A stretch of 9,177 bases of DNA, from the NCBI GenBank assembly GCA_024278655.1, contig JAJRSV010000252.1, positions 1-9,177 on the forward strand. The letters are read 5' to 3'. Positions 1-7,532 of the stretch are shown piece after piece. Below the pieces are notes generated by a model that was not told the origin of the DNA, did no database searches, and saw nothing but the letters and a program-made list of their open reading frames with translations. Both the position numbers and the translations under genes were made by a program. The stretch is from Bacteroidota bacterium. GTDB lineage: Bacteria > Bacteroidota > Ignavibacteria > Ignavibacteriales > Ignavibacteriaceae. Position 1 is the first letter of the stretch; the number at the start of each line of letters is the position of its first letter.

Positions 1-2130
1 AGAGGTTTGGGACCGAGCCGTACTCTCGTACTTATCAACGGCAAAAGGAAAAACCCTTCAGCCCTGGTTTACATAAACGATACACCGGGTAAAGGCGATG
101 TGGGTGTTGATATGAACAGTATTCCGATAAATGCAATAAAGCGTGTTGAAGTATTGCGCGATGGTGCTTCCGCTCAGTACGGTTCGGATGCTATTGCAGG
201 CGTGATAAACATTATATTGAACGACCAGACAGAAAAAACAATTATCCGTGCCTATTCGGGTATTACGGAACAAGGCGATGGATTCCAGGCGGGAGCCAAT
301 TTAAATACCGGTTTAAAATTGGGTGAGATAGGATTTATTAATTTATCAGCCGGTTATTCGAATCAGCAGGAAACCAACCGCGCCGGTACACCCGGTAAAG
401 ATCTTCTGTTCGGACAGGATGAAACCAATCCCTGGATTCAGAAGAATCCTTCTCTCGGTATGAGGGTGGGTTTACCCAACATGAAAACTGCCAACACATA
501 CTATAACGGTAAAATTGATGTTGGTGATGTCGGTGAAATGTACTCTTTCGGTGGATTGGTTTTCAGAGAGGGTTTGAGTTATGCACTTTACCGCGCACCT
601 TATTGGATTCCCGATGATTATTTTATAATGCATAAACAGGGCGAAGAGTACCAGGGATTTCAACCTACTTTTGAAACATCCATTTTCGATGTGCAGTGGA
701 CGACAGGTTTCCGCGCTGAAAAATTCGGCTGGAACTACGACCTGAGTTACACTTACGGAAAAAATGCTGTGGACTATAAAGTTGCAAATTCGATGAACCT
801 CGATTTGAAAGAACAGACTCCCACAGTGTTCTATCCCGGTGGTTATGAATTCAATAATAACATTATAAACTTCGATATTTCGAAGCTGTTCTTCAAGAAG
901 CTGTTTGTCAGTTTCGGAACCGAGTTCAGACTGGAAAACTTTATCGCCAAAGAAGGCGACGAAGCATCTTACTTCGGTTCGGGTGTTCAGTCGTTCCCCG
1001 GCTTACAGCCCCAGAACGCAATTGATGCAAAACGTACAAACGTAGGTTTCTATTTAGACCTTGGCTTTGATCTTACTTCCAACATTTTCATCGGCGGTGC
1101 AACCCGTTACGAAGATTACAGCGACTTCGGCGAAAATGTTACTTATAAATTTAACGCACGCGTAAAAACATCCGATAACCGTTTTAGCGTACGCGGTTCA
1201 ATCTCAACCGGCTTCCGTGCACCTTCGCTGCATCAGATATTCCTCAGCAACATTCAGACGCTTATCTCCGGAGGTACTGTTAGTAACCAGGGTACGTTTA
1301 ATAACGACAGTCCTGTGCTGCGCCAGTTGGGTGTTGACAAGCTTAAAGAAGAAACTTCTACAAACTTTACTATCGGTTTTGCAAGCAGACCTATCGACGG
1401 TTTGTTTGTTAGTGTTGATGTGTTCAAGATAGACCTGAACGATAGAATCGTTTACTCAAGTTCTATTACTTCCAGCGATACAACAACTACCGTTGGAAGA
1501 ATTCTTCAGGCAAACAGCATTACAAGCTTAAAGTTCTTTATCAATGCTGTTAACACAACCACCAAGGGAATTGATATTGTAGCCAGCTACAACATGAAAA
1601 GGTTGAGAATAAACTTGGCGGCTTCTTTCCTCGATCATTCGATTGAAGGTAAGATTAATACACCCGACGTTCTTGCAGCGGACGGAGTAGATATATTCGA
1701 CCGCAAGGAGCAGTCGCGTATATTAACTGCAAGACCTACCAAAAAAGTAATACTCGGTCTCGTTTACGATTGGGACAGTTTTACACTCGGTATTTCGGGA
1801 ATATACTTCGGAAGCGTTACGTGGCAGCATGTTAATAACGGTTTGAACGGCGTTGACCTTGGCGACGGTCCGTTACCTACAGACGATGCAGCTTACGATC
1901 AAACATTCTCGGCAAAAATATTAACCGATTTGTTCGGTACCGTAAGATTCACAAAAGGAATTTCTCTTACGGTTGCGGTGAACAACTTGTTCAACGTTTA
2001 TCCCGATGTGATTGACACAAAGGGTGATTTTGTTACCGATCTCGGCGGTCGTTTCAAATATCCCTGGGAAGTTAATCAGTTCGGATTTAACGGGCGTGTA
2101 GTAGTTGCATCGCTTAATTTCGATTTATGA
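1..2130 (+). CDS. TonB-dependent outer-membrane receptor (5'-truncated by window edge)
   Basis: This is the plug end and complete beta-barrel of a TonB-dependent receptor, which imports a scarce substrate across the outer membrane using TonB-ExbBD energy. The reading frame is open from base 1 (first codons Arg-Gly-Leu), so the signal peptide, TonB box and early plug lie upstream; the TTG at 7 is an internal leucine codon, not a start. Visible residues 1-75 are plug: RGLGPSRTLVLINGKR at the very beginning, then VEVLRDGASAQYGSDAIAG at about 49-67, a hallmark of the family. The remaining ~630 residues alternate polar and aromatic segments as barrel strands do, with the C-terminal NNLFNVYP motif at about 661-668 and a final strand ending NFDL. 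The plug style (TLVLINGKR, GSDAIAGVINI) resembles large receptors used for organic nutrients as much as siderophore receptors; the substrate cannot be told. No SusD-like partner follows. A terminator ends the unit at 2160-2188. The family is certain, the ligand unknown. Confidence 0.95.
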   Translation, partial: RGLGPSRTLVLINGKRKNPSALVYINDTPGKGDVGVDMNSIPINAIKRVEVLRDGASAQYGSDAIAGVINIILNDQTEKTIIRAYSGITEQGDGFQAGANLNTGLKLGEIGFINLSAGYSNQQETNRAGTPGKDLLFGQDETNPWIQKNPSLGMRVGLPNMKTANTYYNGKIDVGDVGEMYSFGGLVFREGLSYALYRAPYWIPDDYFIMHKQGEEYQGFQPTFETSIFDVQWTTGFRAEKFGWNYDLSYTYGKNAVDYKVANSMNLDLKEQTPTVFYPGGYEFNNNIINFDISKLFFKKLFVSFGTEFRLENFIAKEGDEASYFGSGVQSFPGLQPQNAIDAKRTNVGFYLDLGFDLTSNIFIGGATRYEDYSDFGENVTYKFNARVKTSDNRFSVRGSISTGFRAPSLHQIFLSNIQTLISGGTVSNQGTFNNDSPVLRQLGVDKLKEETSTNFTIGFASRPIDGLFVSVDVFKIDLNDRIVYSSSITSSDTTTTVGRILQANSITSLKFFINAVNTTTKGIDIVASYNMKRLRINLAASFLDHSIEGKINTPDVLAADGVDIFDRKEQSRILTARPTKKVILGLVYDWDSFTLGISGIYFGSVTWQHVNNGLNGVDLGDGPLPTDDAAYDQTFSAKILTDLFGTVRFTKGISLTVAVNNLFNVYPDVIDTKGDFVTDLGGRFKYPWEVNQFGFNGRVVVASLNFDL

Positions 2131-2159
2131 TAAATCGTATTAACGCTTAATTCTTTACG

Positions 2160-2188
2160 AAGCCCGTCAATTAACGACGGGCTTTTTT
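2160..2188 (+). terminator. Rho-independent terminator of the TonB receptor gene
   Basis: A perfect 8-bp GC-rich stem, AGCCCGTC (2161-2168) with GACGGGCT (2176-2183), has a 7-base loop and extends by one A-T pair (2160/2184). A run of six T follows at 2183-2188. It lies 30 bp after the receptor stop codon, where an intrinsic terminator is expected. Confidence 0.9.
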
Positions 2189-2212
2189 ATTAGATATAAT
2201 GATTTTAACTAT

Positions 2213-2242
2213 AGGCAAAAATTTTAGCTATTATTTTTGCCT
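2213..2242. repeat. Inverted repeat in convergent intergenic region
   Basis: A 10-bp perfect inverted repeat pairs AGGCAAAAAT (2213-2222) with ATTTTTGCCT (2233-2242) around a 10-base AT-rich loop. It sits between the two opposing terminators. No T-run follows it on either strand, so it is not a standard intrinsic terminator; it may be a weak back-up terminator, an mRNA-end structure or a protein-binding palindrome. The function is unknown. Confidence 0.5.
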
Positions 2243-2326
2243 TGGGGTGAAAATACTCGAATAAATAATACGAAAATGAGTAAAAAATAAATGATTGTAA
2301 GAATCATTGATTTTCTTTTAATTAAT

Positions 2327-2377
2327 AAAAAAGCCGCTAATGCGCTAATTATTTATATTCATTCGCGCATTCGCGGC
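2327..2377 (-). terminator. Rho-independent terminator of the ornithine carbamoyltransferase gene
   Basis: Read on the minus strand, the arm at 2365-2377 (GCCGCGAATGCGC) pairs with the arm at 2333-2345 (GCGCATTAGCGGC). This makes a 13-position stem with a single internal mismatch and a 19-base AT-rich loop. Six T (complement of 2327-2332) follow directly. It starts 34 bp past the minus-strand stop codon at 2411, the right place and direction to end that transcript. The plus-strand side lacks a comparable T-run, so it is directional. Confidence 0.88.
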
Positions 2378-2410
2378 AATATTAAATTGAGGAAAGCGAA
2401 AAGAATTATA

Positions 2411-3412
2411 CTACCCGTTTAACGTAGCGACCATAACTGCTTTAATCGTGTGCAGCCGGTTTTCGGCTTCATCAAAAACAATTGAGTGTTCCGATTCAAA
2501 AACATCTTCGGTTACTTCCATTCCGTCCAATCCGTACTTCCGGAATATCTCTTCGCCTACTTTTGTCTCGCGGTTATGGAATGCGGGAAGGCAATGTAAG
2601 AATTTTACATTTGGGTTTCCTGTAAGTTTAATAACATTCATATTCACCTGATACGGTTTTAACAGCTTTATTCTTTCATCCCAAACTTCAGCCGGTTCAC
2701 CCATCGAAACCCAAACATCGGTGTAAAGAAAATCGACTCCTTTTACTCCTTCTTCAACGCTATCGGTTAAAGTTATTTTAGCGCCCGTTTCTTTTGCAAT
2801 CTCTTCGCATTGCTTTACGAGTTCCTCTTCCGGCTGGTTTGCTTCCGGCGCACAGAGACGAACATCCATTCCCATTTTTGCTCCTCCTACAAGCAGCGAG
2901 TTTCCCATGTTGTTGCGTGCATCGCCGAGAAAGCAGAATGAAATATCCGAAAGTTTTTTATCGGAGTGTTCAATCATCGTCATAAAATCAGCCAGCACCT
3001 GTGTTGGGTGAAACTCATCCGTTAAACCGTTCCAAACGGGAACGCCTGCGTACTCAGCCAACTCTTCCACAATCTTCTGACCGAAGCCGCGGTACTCAAT
3101 TCCGTCGTACATTCTGCCCAAAACTCTTGCTGTATCCTTCATCGATTCTTTATGCCCGATTTGTGTACCGCTTGGTCCAAGGTAAGTTACGTGTGCACCC
3201 TGGTCAAGTGCGGCAACTTCAAAAGCACAGCGCGTGCGTGTGGAAGTCTTTTCGAAAATAAGAGCTATGTTTTTACCTGTTAACTTTTGTTGTTCGCTGC
3301 GGTTCTTCTTATCGGCTTTTAGTTTTATCGAAAGTTCGAGCAAGTAGTTTATTTCCTCCGGTGTAAAATCGAGTAACTTAAGAAAGCTGCGGTTCTTCAG
3401 ATTTACTGACAT
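2411..3412 (-). CDS. argF: Ornithine carbamoyltransferase
   Basis: A 333-aa cytoplasmic enzyme that joins carbamoyl phosphate and L-ornithine to give L-citrulline (EC 2.1.3.3) in arginine synthesis; run in reverse it serves the arginine deiminase pathway. The carbamoyl-phosphate loop STRTR is at residues 57-61, HPTQ at 135-138, the ornithine-binding DVWVSMGE loop at 232-239 and the catalytic HCLP at 273-276. The SMG loop separates it from aspartate carbamoyltransferase and from the acetyl- or succinylornithine relatives. Length matches E. coli ArgI/ArgF (~334 aa), and no part is missing. The ATG at 3412-3410 is supported by GGAG (3421-3418) five bases upstream. It stands alone: no argG, argH, arcA or arcC adjoins it, so context does not say whether it is anabolic (argF) or catabolic (arcB); argF is the default name. 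It diverges from the AsmA-like gene and has its own terminator. Confidence 0.96.
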   Translation of the reverse strand: MSVNLKNRSFLKLLDFTPEEINYLLELSIKLKADKKNRSEQQKLTGKNIALIFEKTSTRTRCAFEVAALDQGAHVTYLGPSGTQIGHKESMKDTARVLGRMYDGIEYRGFGQKIVEELAEYAGVPVWNGLTDEFHPTQVLADFMTMIEHSDKKLSDISFCFLGDARNNMGNSLLVGGAKMGMDVRLCAPEANQPEEELVKQCEEIAKETGAKITLTDSVEEGVKGVDFLYTDVWVSMGEPAEVWDERIKLLKPYQVNMNVIKLTGNPNVKFLHCLPAFHNRETKVGEEIFRKYGLDGMEVTEDVFESEHSIVFDEAENRLHTIKAVMVATLNG

Positions 3413-3417
3413 ATTAA

Positions 3418-3421
3418 CTCC
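3418..3421 (-). promoter_or_regulatory. Ribosome binding site of the carbamoyltransferase gene
   Basis: GGAG on the minus strand lies five bases before the ATG at 3412-3410. It is one of only two clear Shine-Dalgarno-type sequences in the window and fixes this start. Confidence 0.65.
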
Positions 3422-3443
3422 ATTTAAATTCGTTTATAACTAT

Positions 3444-3529
3444 ATTCAAAAATTCAATGAGCAAAATTAAATCATTAAACTCAGAAACAGAAATTATCCT
3501 GTTTAAGCATATAAATGAATTGCATTCAT
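3444..3529. promoter_or_regulatory. Possible operator: inverted repeat plus TGAAT half-sites between divergent genes
   Basis: The 182-bp region between the two divergent genes (3413-3594) has no gene. It contains the inverted repeat ATGAAT-TGC-ATTCAT at 3515-3529 and two further ATTCA motifs at 3444-3448 and 3452-3456 (TGAAT on the minus strand), 32-40 bp upstream of the carbamoyltransferase start. The half-site TGAAT/ATTCA is that of the arginine repressor ArgR in other bacteria, but the usual spacing is four bases and here it is three. ArgR control of the adjoining gene is therefore a suggestion only. I could not pick out a convincing -35/-10 or Bacteroidota-type (-33 TTTG / -7 TAnnTTTG) promoter for either gene. 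Confidence 0.35.
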
Positions 3530-3594
3530 ACTATTTGTTTATTTAATTAATCCGTAGATCAAAAAAGTTTATCTGAAATTCACCGGTTAAGCAT

Positions 3595-6500
3595 TTGCCT
3601 GATAATAATAAAATCGTACATAAACCGTTTACAAAAAGAATTATTAAAACCCTGTTTTATCTTTTGGCTGCGTGGATAATACTTCTTATTGTTGCTGCGG
3701 GATTATTCTATATCTATAAAGACGACATAAGTAAAAAGCTTCTGCTCAGTTTTAATGCAATGCAGCGAGGTGAAATATCGCTGGGTGAAATATCCTTCAA
3801 ACCTTTTGTGCAATTTCCCGATATTTCAATCGGTATAAACAATGTAATTTATTATGAAAACAAAACGGGCAACAGGTATATATCGGAAAAACCGATTGCC
3901 GAAATTGATGTTGTTTACGCTTCGCTGAATATTATCGATTTAATTAAGGGAAGAATAAATATTTCAAAAGTTAAAATTGAAGGAGGCACTTTAAATTTTG
4001 TTACTTATAAAGACAGCAGTGTAAACATCTTTAATGCTCTGGGATTGAAAAAACCTGCCGGTGAAAATAAAACCGAAAAGTTGAATGACAGCGAATCCCT
4101 TAAAACCGAAAGCCCGGAATCGGATGGAAACAGCAACAGCAGTGTTAAGAAAACAGGTGAACTTAACCTGAATGTTGAACAGGTGTCCATAAAAGATTTA
4201 AGAATCAATTTTGATAACCGTGTATTTAACAGAACCGCCTCTTATAATATCAAAAACCTTTCATCCTCATTTCAGCACCTGCCGGAACTTATTAAAGGTT
4301 CGCTCAGCACAAATATTATTATTGATTCGGTTCAGGTTGCCGGTAAGGAATTATTAAGTAACACACAGATGAAAATAGAAATTATATTTGGTTTCGATAA
4401 AGAAAATCTGATTTTTAATATCGACCATGGCTTTTTCTCATTTGCCGCTGCCGGGTTCAATATTAAGGGTTACTACGATATTAAAAATGATGAGTATGTG
4501 AATTTTGAGATTGACGGTTCTGATCATGAGTTCAGCTTTTTCGCTTTATTGTTTACGAACGAAGGCATTAAAAATCTTAAAAAAGGAGATTTATATTTTA
4601 AGGGAACCATCAAAGGTAAATCAAAAGTGCAAATGCCTGACTTCACTTTTGAATTCGGATTAAAAGATGTAGAGGTTATTAATCCGGTTACAAACCGCAC
4701 GATTAAGAACCTGAACTTAAAAGGATACTTCAATTCAGGAACAGCGGAAGACCTGTCGGAAGCCGGATTGAAGATCGATACATTATACGCCGATTTACCC
4801 GACGGCTTTATTAACCTGTCGGGCACCGTTAAAAATTTCAAACTCCCCGAGATAGATTTAAACTTGTATTTGAATGCGGACGTTACCGGGTTGGATAAAT
4901 TATTTAATCTTTCGTTTATAAAAAATCTGCAAGGTAAAATTTATTTTGAAGAAAGAATTAAAGGAAAATATATTTCGGAAGGGGAACAGTTTGAGAGTGA
5001 AATTAATAATACGAAAATATCTTTCGGGAATTTAGGATTTATCATCCCCGGTGCTTTACGACTTGATAATGTTAACGGCTTAATTACCCGTAAGAACAAT
5101 GTTTTTTACTTTAACGATTTAAGTATTATATCGGAAGACACCGACTTACTGATAAACGGAGAATCGAAAAATCTCCATTATCTTGCATTAGGTATCGATA
5201 AAGAAATTACGGCAAGCTTAACAATTAAATCGTCCGTATTCGATTTACCGAACTTTCTTTTTTTCGATCCTTCGATTAAAAGAGATTTTCCTTACAGAAT
5301 TCTGAATGTGGATTTGAATGTTGATGCATTTACAACTACAACGAAAGCACTTAACTTCAAATCGTTCCCGGAAATTGAATTCAAAATAAAAAAGCTGAAT
5401 GCAACGGCAGAAAACTTTTTGCCCCCGTTAGAAATCAAATCAGGTGTTTACAAAATAAGCGAAAGTCTGCTCGGCTTTAATATGAAGTTCGATGGTTTTA
5501 AAACGAACTTCCTGAACGGGAAATTTAATTTCACTGCCGAATACAACTCATCAAAATATCAACCGTATTACATAAAAATTAAAACGGGACTCAAAGATGT
5601 TTACCCTGCCTTATTGTTTTACGGTGAAAACGATACTATTCCCGAAGCATTAAGCGGTAAACTAAACGGTTCGTTTTTAGCCGAAGTGCAGCTTCCCGTC
5701 GATTCAACTGTGCTTAAATTCATTCGGTTAAGGCATGGTGATCTGGAATATCAATATGCCGATAATATTATCTCGACTAAATCGTTAAACTTTAGTTTTT
5801 CTGATGTTTACTTTAACTCAGGTCCTAATTCAAATCCGCTTGCCACACTTAGTACAAAAGGGAAGATAGGGGCGGAAGAAATCAAGTCGAATGAATTTGA
5901 TATTAATGATTTCAGCTTTAATCTGATGATTCAAAACGGCGTATACAAAGTTGATGCAGATAATCCGATGCTCTTTGGTAAAAATTCAAGAGGAAATGCC
6001 GAATGGATTATTACTCCGTTTACCGATATTCCTTCAGTTAGTATTGAATACAATATCCCTTCGTTTTATGCAGAGGAATTGTTACAGACATTTTTAGAGG
6101 ATACGATTATTACAGGCAAATTAAATTTGAATATGAGACTAAACTCAAGCGGAAACGATTGGAACGAAATGCTCGGGAACTTAGCCGGTTGGATTAAACT
6201 TTCGGGCAGGAACCTTACGCTTTACGGAGTGGATACCGATGAAATACTTGAGAAATACAAAAGAAGCCAGAACTTTAACTTAGTTGATTTGGGTGCTGTT
6301 ATGCTTGCCGGTCCTTTGGGTATAGCAATTACTAAAGGAACCGACTTTGCAAGTATATTAATGTTTAACGAAGGACACAAAAGTTCGATTCATAATTTTG
6401 TTAGCAACTGGAAAGTTGAAGGCGGAACGTTTACAACCGAAGACGTTGCGTTCACAACTGATAAAAACAGGTTCGCGGCAAAAGGGTGGCTGAATTTTGC

Positions 6501-6711
6501 TGCAGACAGTCTGGATTTAACAATTGCTGTTCTTGATAAGAACGGATGCAGTATTTTCAGTCAGAATGTTTTCGGGAAAATGAATGAACCGGAACCGGGC
6601 AAGTTGAAAATTGTAGGAACTTTACTTGCACCGGTAACAAATCTTATAGATGATATTTTCGGAAGCGATTGTGAAAAGTTTTATACCGGTTCGGTAAAGC
6701 ATCCGGACTAA
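3595..6711 (+). CDS. AsmA-like periplasm-spanning protein, TTG start
   Basis: A 1038-aa AsmA-superfamily protein. Members are anchored in the inner membrane, reach through the periplasm as long beta-rich structures and are tied, in studied relatives (AsmA, TamB, YhdP), to phospholipid delivery to and integrity of the outer membrane. Residues 1-15 are basic, about 17-40 form one hydrophobic anchor, and the typical N-terminal AsmA segment follows (ISLGEISFKPFVQFPDISIG near 61-80). A hydrophilic Ser/Asn/Glu-rich linker covers about 152-190, then hundreds of residues of repetitive short beta strands. The C-terminal AsmA-like region is about 840-1038, with a helix around EILEKYKRSQNF. The only two cysteines in the protein are at 985 and 1026. 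The start is TTG at 3595: after the in-frame stop at 3574-3576 there is no ATG or GTG before it, the membrane anchor follows at the proper distance, and no Shine-Dalgarno is visible. No strong terminator follows. Family assignment is good; cargo and partner are unknown. Confidence 0.85.
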   Translation: MPDNNKIVHKPFTKRIIKTLFYLLAAWIILLIVAAGLFYIYKDDISKKLLLSFNAMQRGEISLGEISFKPFVQFPDISIGINNVIYYENKTGNRYISEKPIAEIDVVYASLNIIDLIKGRINISKVKIEGGTLNFVTYKDSSVNIFNALGLKKPAGENKTEKLNDSESLKTESPESDGNSNSSVKKTGELNLNVEQVSIKDLRINFDNRVFNRTASYNIKNLSSSFQHLPELIKGSLSTNIIIDSVQVAGKELLSNTQMKIEIIFGFDKENLIFNIDHGFFSFAAAGFNIKGYYDIKNDEYVNFEIDGSDHEFSFFALLFTNEGIKNLKKGDLYFKGTIKGKSKVQMPDFTFEFGLKDVEVINPVTNRTIKNLNLKGYFNSGTAEDLSEAGLKIDTLYADLPDGFINLSGTVKNFKLPEIDLNLYLNADVTGLDKLFNLSFIKNLQGKIYFEERIKGKYISEGEQFESEINNTKISFGNLGFIIPGALRLDNVNGLITRKNNVFYFNDLSIISEDTDLLINGESKNLHYLALGIDKEITASLTIKSSVFDLPNFLFFDPSIKRDFPYRILNVDLNVDAFTTTTKALNFKSFPEIEFKIKKLNATAENFLPPLEIKSGVYKISESLLGFNMKFDGFKTNFLNGKFNFTAEYNSSKYQPYYIKIKTGLKDVYPALLFYGENDTIPEALSGKLNGSFLAEVQLPVDSTVLKFIRLRHGDLEYQYADNIISTKSLNFSFSDVYFNSGPNSNPLATLSTKGKIGAEEIKSNEFDINDFSFNLMIQNGVYKVDADNPMLFGKNSRGNAEWIITPFTDIPSVSIEYNIPSFYAEELLQTFLEDTIITGKLNLNMRLNSSGNDWNEMLGNLAGWIKLSGRNLTLYGVDTDEILEKYKRSQNFNLVDLGAVMLAGPLGIAITKGTDFASILMFNEGHKSSIHNFVSNWKVEGGTFTTEDVAFTTDKNRFAAKGWLNFAADSLDLTIAVLDKNGCSIFSQNVFGKMNEPEPGKLKIVGTLLAPVTNLIDDIFGSDCEKFYTGSVKHPD

Positions 6712-6754
6712 TTATCCGCAAAATATTTTTTGCCGGTTTTACAACGTGTTGTTT

Positions 6755-6784
6755 TTGTTTTAACGAGGGCAGTGTGTGTATTTT
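6755..6784 (+). promoter_or_regulatory. Possible promoter of the PorT-like/barrel gene pair
   Basis: TTGTTT (6755-6760) and TATTTT (6779-6784) are 18 bases apart and lie 50-85 bp before the ATG at 6839. The first element also gives the TTTG expected near -33 in Bacteroidota promoters, but the second matches TAnnTTTG only in part. This is a pattern match in AT-rich DNA and is weak. Confidence 0.3.
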
Positions 6785-6788
6785 AAAT

Positions 6789-6826
6789 AATAAAATAGAA
6801 GGTTTTGCAATTTTGCAATAAAATAG
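6789..6826 (+). repeat. Nested direct repeats in the leader of the PorT-like gene
   Basis: AATAAAATAG occurs at 6789-6798 and again at 6817-6826, exactly 28 bp apart. Between them TTTTGCAA occurs twice back to back (6803-6810, 6811-6818); each copy contains the palindrome TTGCAA. The cluster ends 12 bp before the ATG at 6839. It may be an operator or simple AT-rich duplication; the function is unknown. Confidence 0.5.
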
Positions 6827-6838
6827 TGTGAATTAGTG

Positions 6839-7492
6839 ATGAAAGTTAAAAGTAAACTCTTAATGTTTTTACTCGTGTGTTTAACTGCAACGGTAAACGC
6901 ACAGTATACGGTCGGGGTTTTCGGCGGAATAAATAATTCGAACTTAACAGGCGACGCGCCTACCAATGTGGTTTATAAATCAACGCCGGAATATGGAACG
7001 GGTCTGCTTGCCGAATACAATATTACCGGTGATGTAAGGATAAGTTTCCAGCCGATGTTCCAGCGTAAGGGGACCATAATAGCATATAGCGTATTTTCGG
7101 AAAGAGAACCGATTGACAGCATTGATATTAATATCAGTTATTTCTCGATTCCTGTTTTACTGAAAGTATACGGCGGCAATAACATCATGTATGTTTCTGG
7201 TGGCTTCGATTTGGGAATAAAATTCGATGCATCCTTCAGAGATATTAATTCGAGTACGGAACTAAACGTCGAAGATTCATTCAAGGATTTCGACATTGCC
7301 GCAATAATAGGTGTCGGTGCACAGTTTAGGGTCGGTTTGCTTTATGTTTTTATCGAAGGACGCTATTCGCAGGGATTAAGTAATATCAGAAATCAGAAAG
7401 AGGGAGAGCCGGAAGATCTTAATCTCTCGTTAAGAACATTGGGAATGCAGTTGTTTGCCGGTATAACATATTCATTCGATAGTGTGCAGTAA
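6839..7492 (+). CDS. PorT-like outer-membrane beta-barrel protein
   Basis: A 217-aa secreted protein of the PorT-like small-barrel type (outer membrane protein beta-barrel domain common in Bacteroidota). Residues 1-21 form a standard Sec signal peptide (MKVKSK, a hydrophobic core, then VNA before Gln22). The mature start YTVGVFGGINNSNL matches the Gly-rich first strand of this family. About eight alternating strands follow (for example ISFQPMFQRKGT, FSIPVLLKVYGG, YVSGGFDLGIKF, LYVFIEGRYSQGL), and the last strand, MQLFAGITYSF, ends near the C-terminus with aromatic Phe. ATG 6839 is chosen over the GTG just before it (6836) because it is the canonical start and the signal peptide fits directly; no Shine-Dalgarno is visible. 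The next gene starts 40 bp after the stop with no terminator between, so they are probably one unit. The name describes fold only; PorT's role in type IX secretion should not be assumed, since many homologues have other or unknown roles. Confidence 0.75.
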   Translation: MKVKSKLLMFLLVCLTATVNAQYTVGVFGGINNSNLTGDAPTNVVYKSTPEYGTGLLAEYNITGDVRISFQPMFQRKGTIIAYSVFSEREPIDSIDINISYFSIPVLLKVYGGNNIMYVSGGFDLGIKFDASFRDINSSTELNVEDSFKDFDIAAIIGVGAQFRVGLLYVFIEGRYSQGLSNIRNQKEGEPEDLNLSLRTLGMQLFAGITYSFDSVQ

Positions 7493-7522
7493 ATGTTTAA
7501 TAAACTCCTAACAGAAAAAGCC

Positions 7523-7526
7523 GGAG
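7523..7526 (+). promoter_or_regulatory. Ribosome binding site that decides the start of the next gene
   Basis: GGAG at 7523-7526 directly abuts the first ATG (7527) but is six bases before the second in-frame ATG (7533). Only the second has workable spacing, so translation most likely starts at 7533 and the protein has 333 rather than 335 residues. Confidence 0.6.
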
Positions 7527-7532
7527 ATGAAC

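Noticed and set aside
7..9. TTG at 7 as the start of the TonB receptor gene
   Set aside because: The frame is open to base 1 and residues before it (Arg-Gly) belong to the plug motif; the gene clearly begins upstream of the window.
1217..1432. Second plus-strand frame inside the TonB receptor gene
   Set aside because: Out-of-frame overlap with well-supported barrel sequence; no start signal or domain.
2290..2308. Small inverted repeat AATGATT-GTAAG-AATCATT
   Set aside because: Seven AT-rich base pairs without T-run or clear position; expected by chance in such DNA.
3001..3261. Plus-strand open frames over the ornithine carbamoyltransferase gene (also 2448-2651, 2794-2985)
   Set aside because: They lie antisense to a gene with every catalytic motif intact, and their translations are Arg/Ser/Pro-rich without any recognisable domain.
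6741..6760. Possible terminator after the AsmA-like gene (ACAAC-GT-GTTGT followed by T-rich DNA)
   Set aside because: The loop would be two bases, leaving only a four-pair weak stem; not a credible intrinsic terminator.
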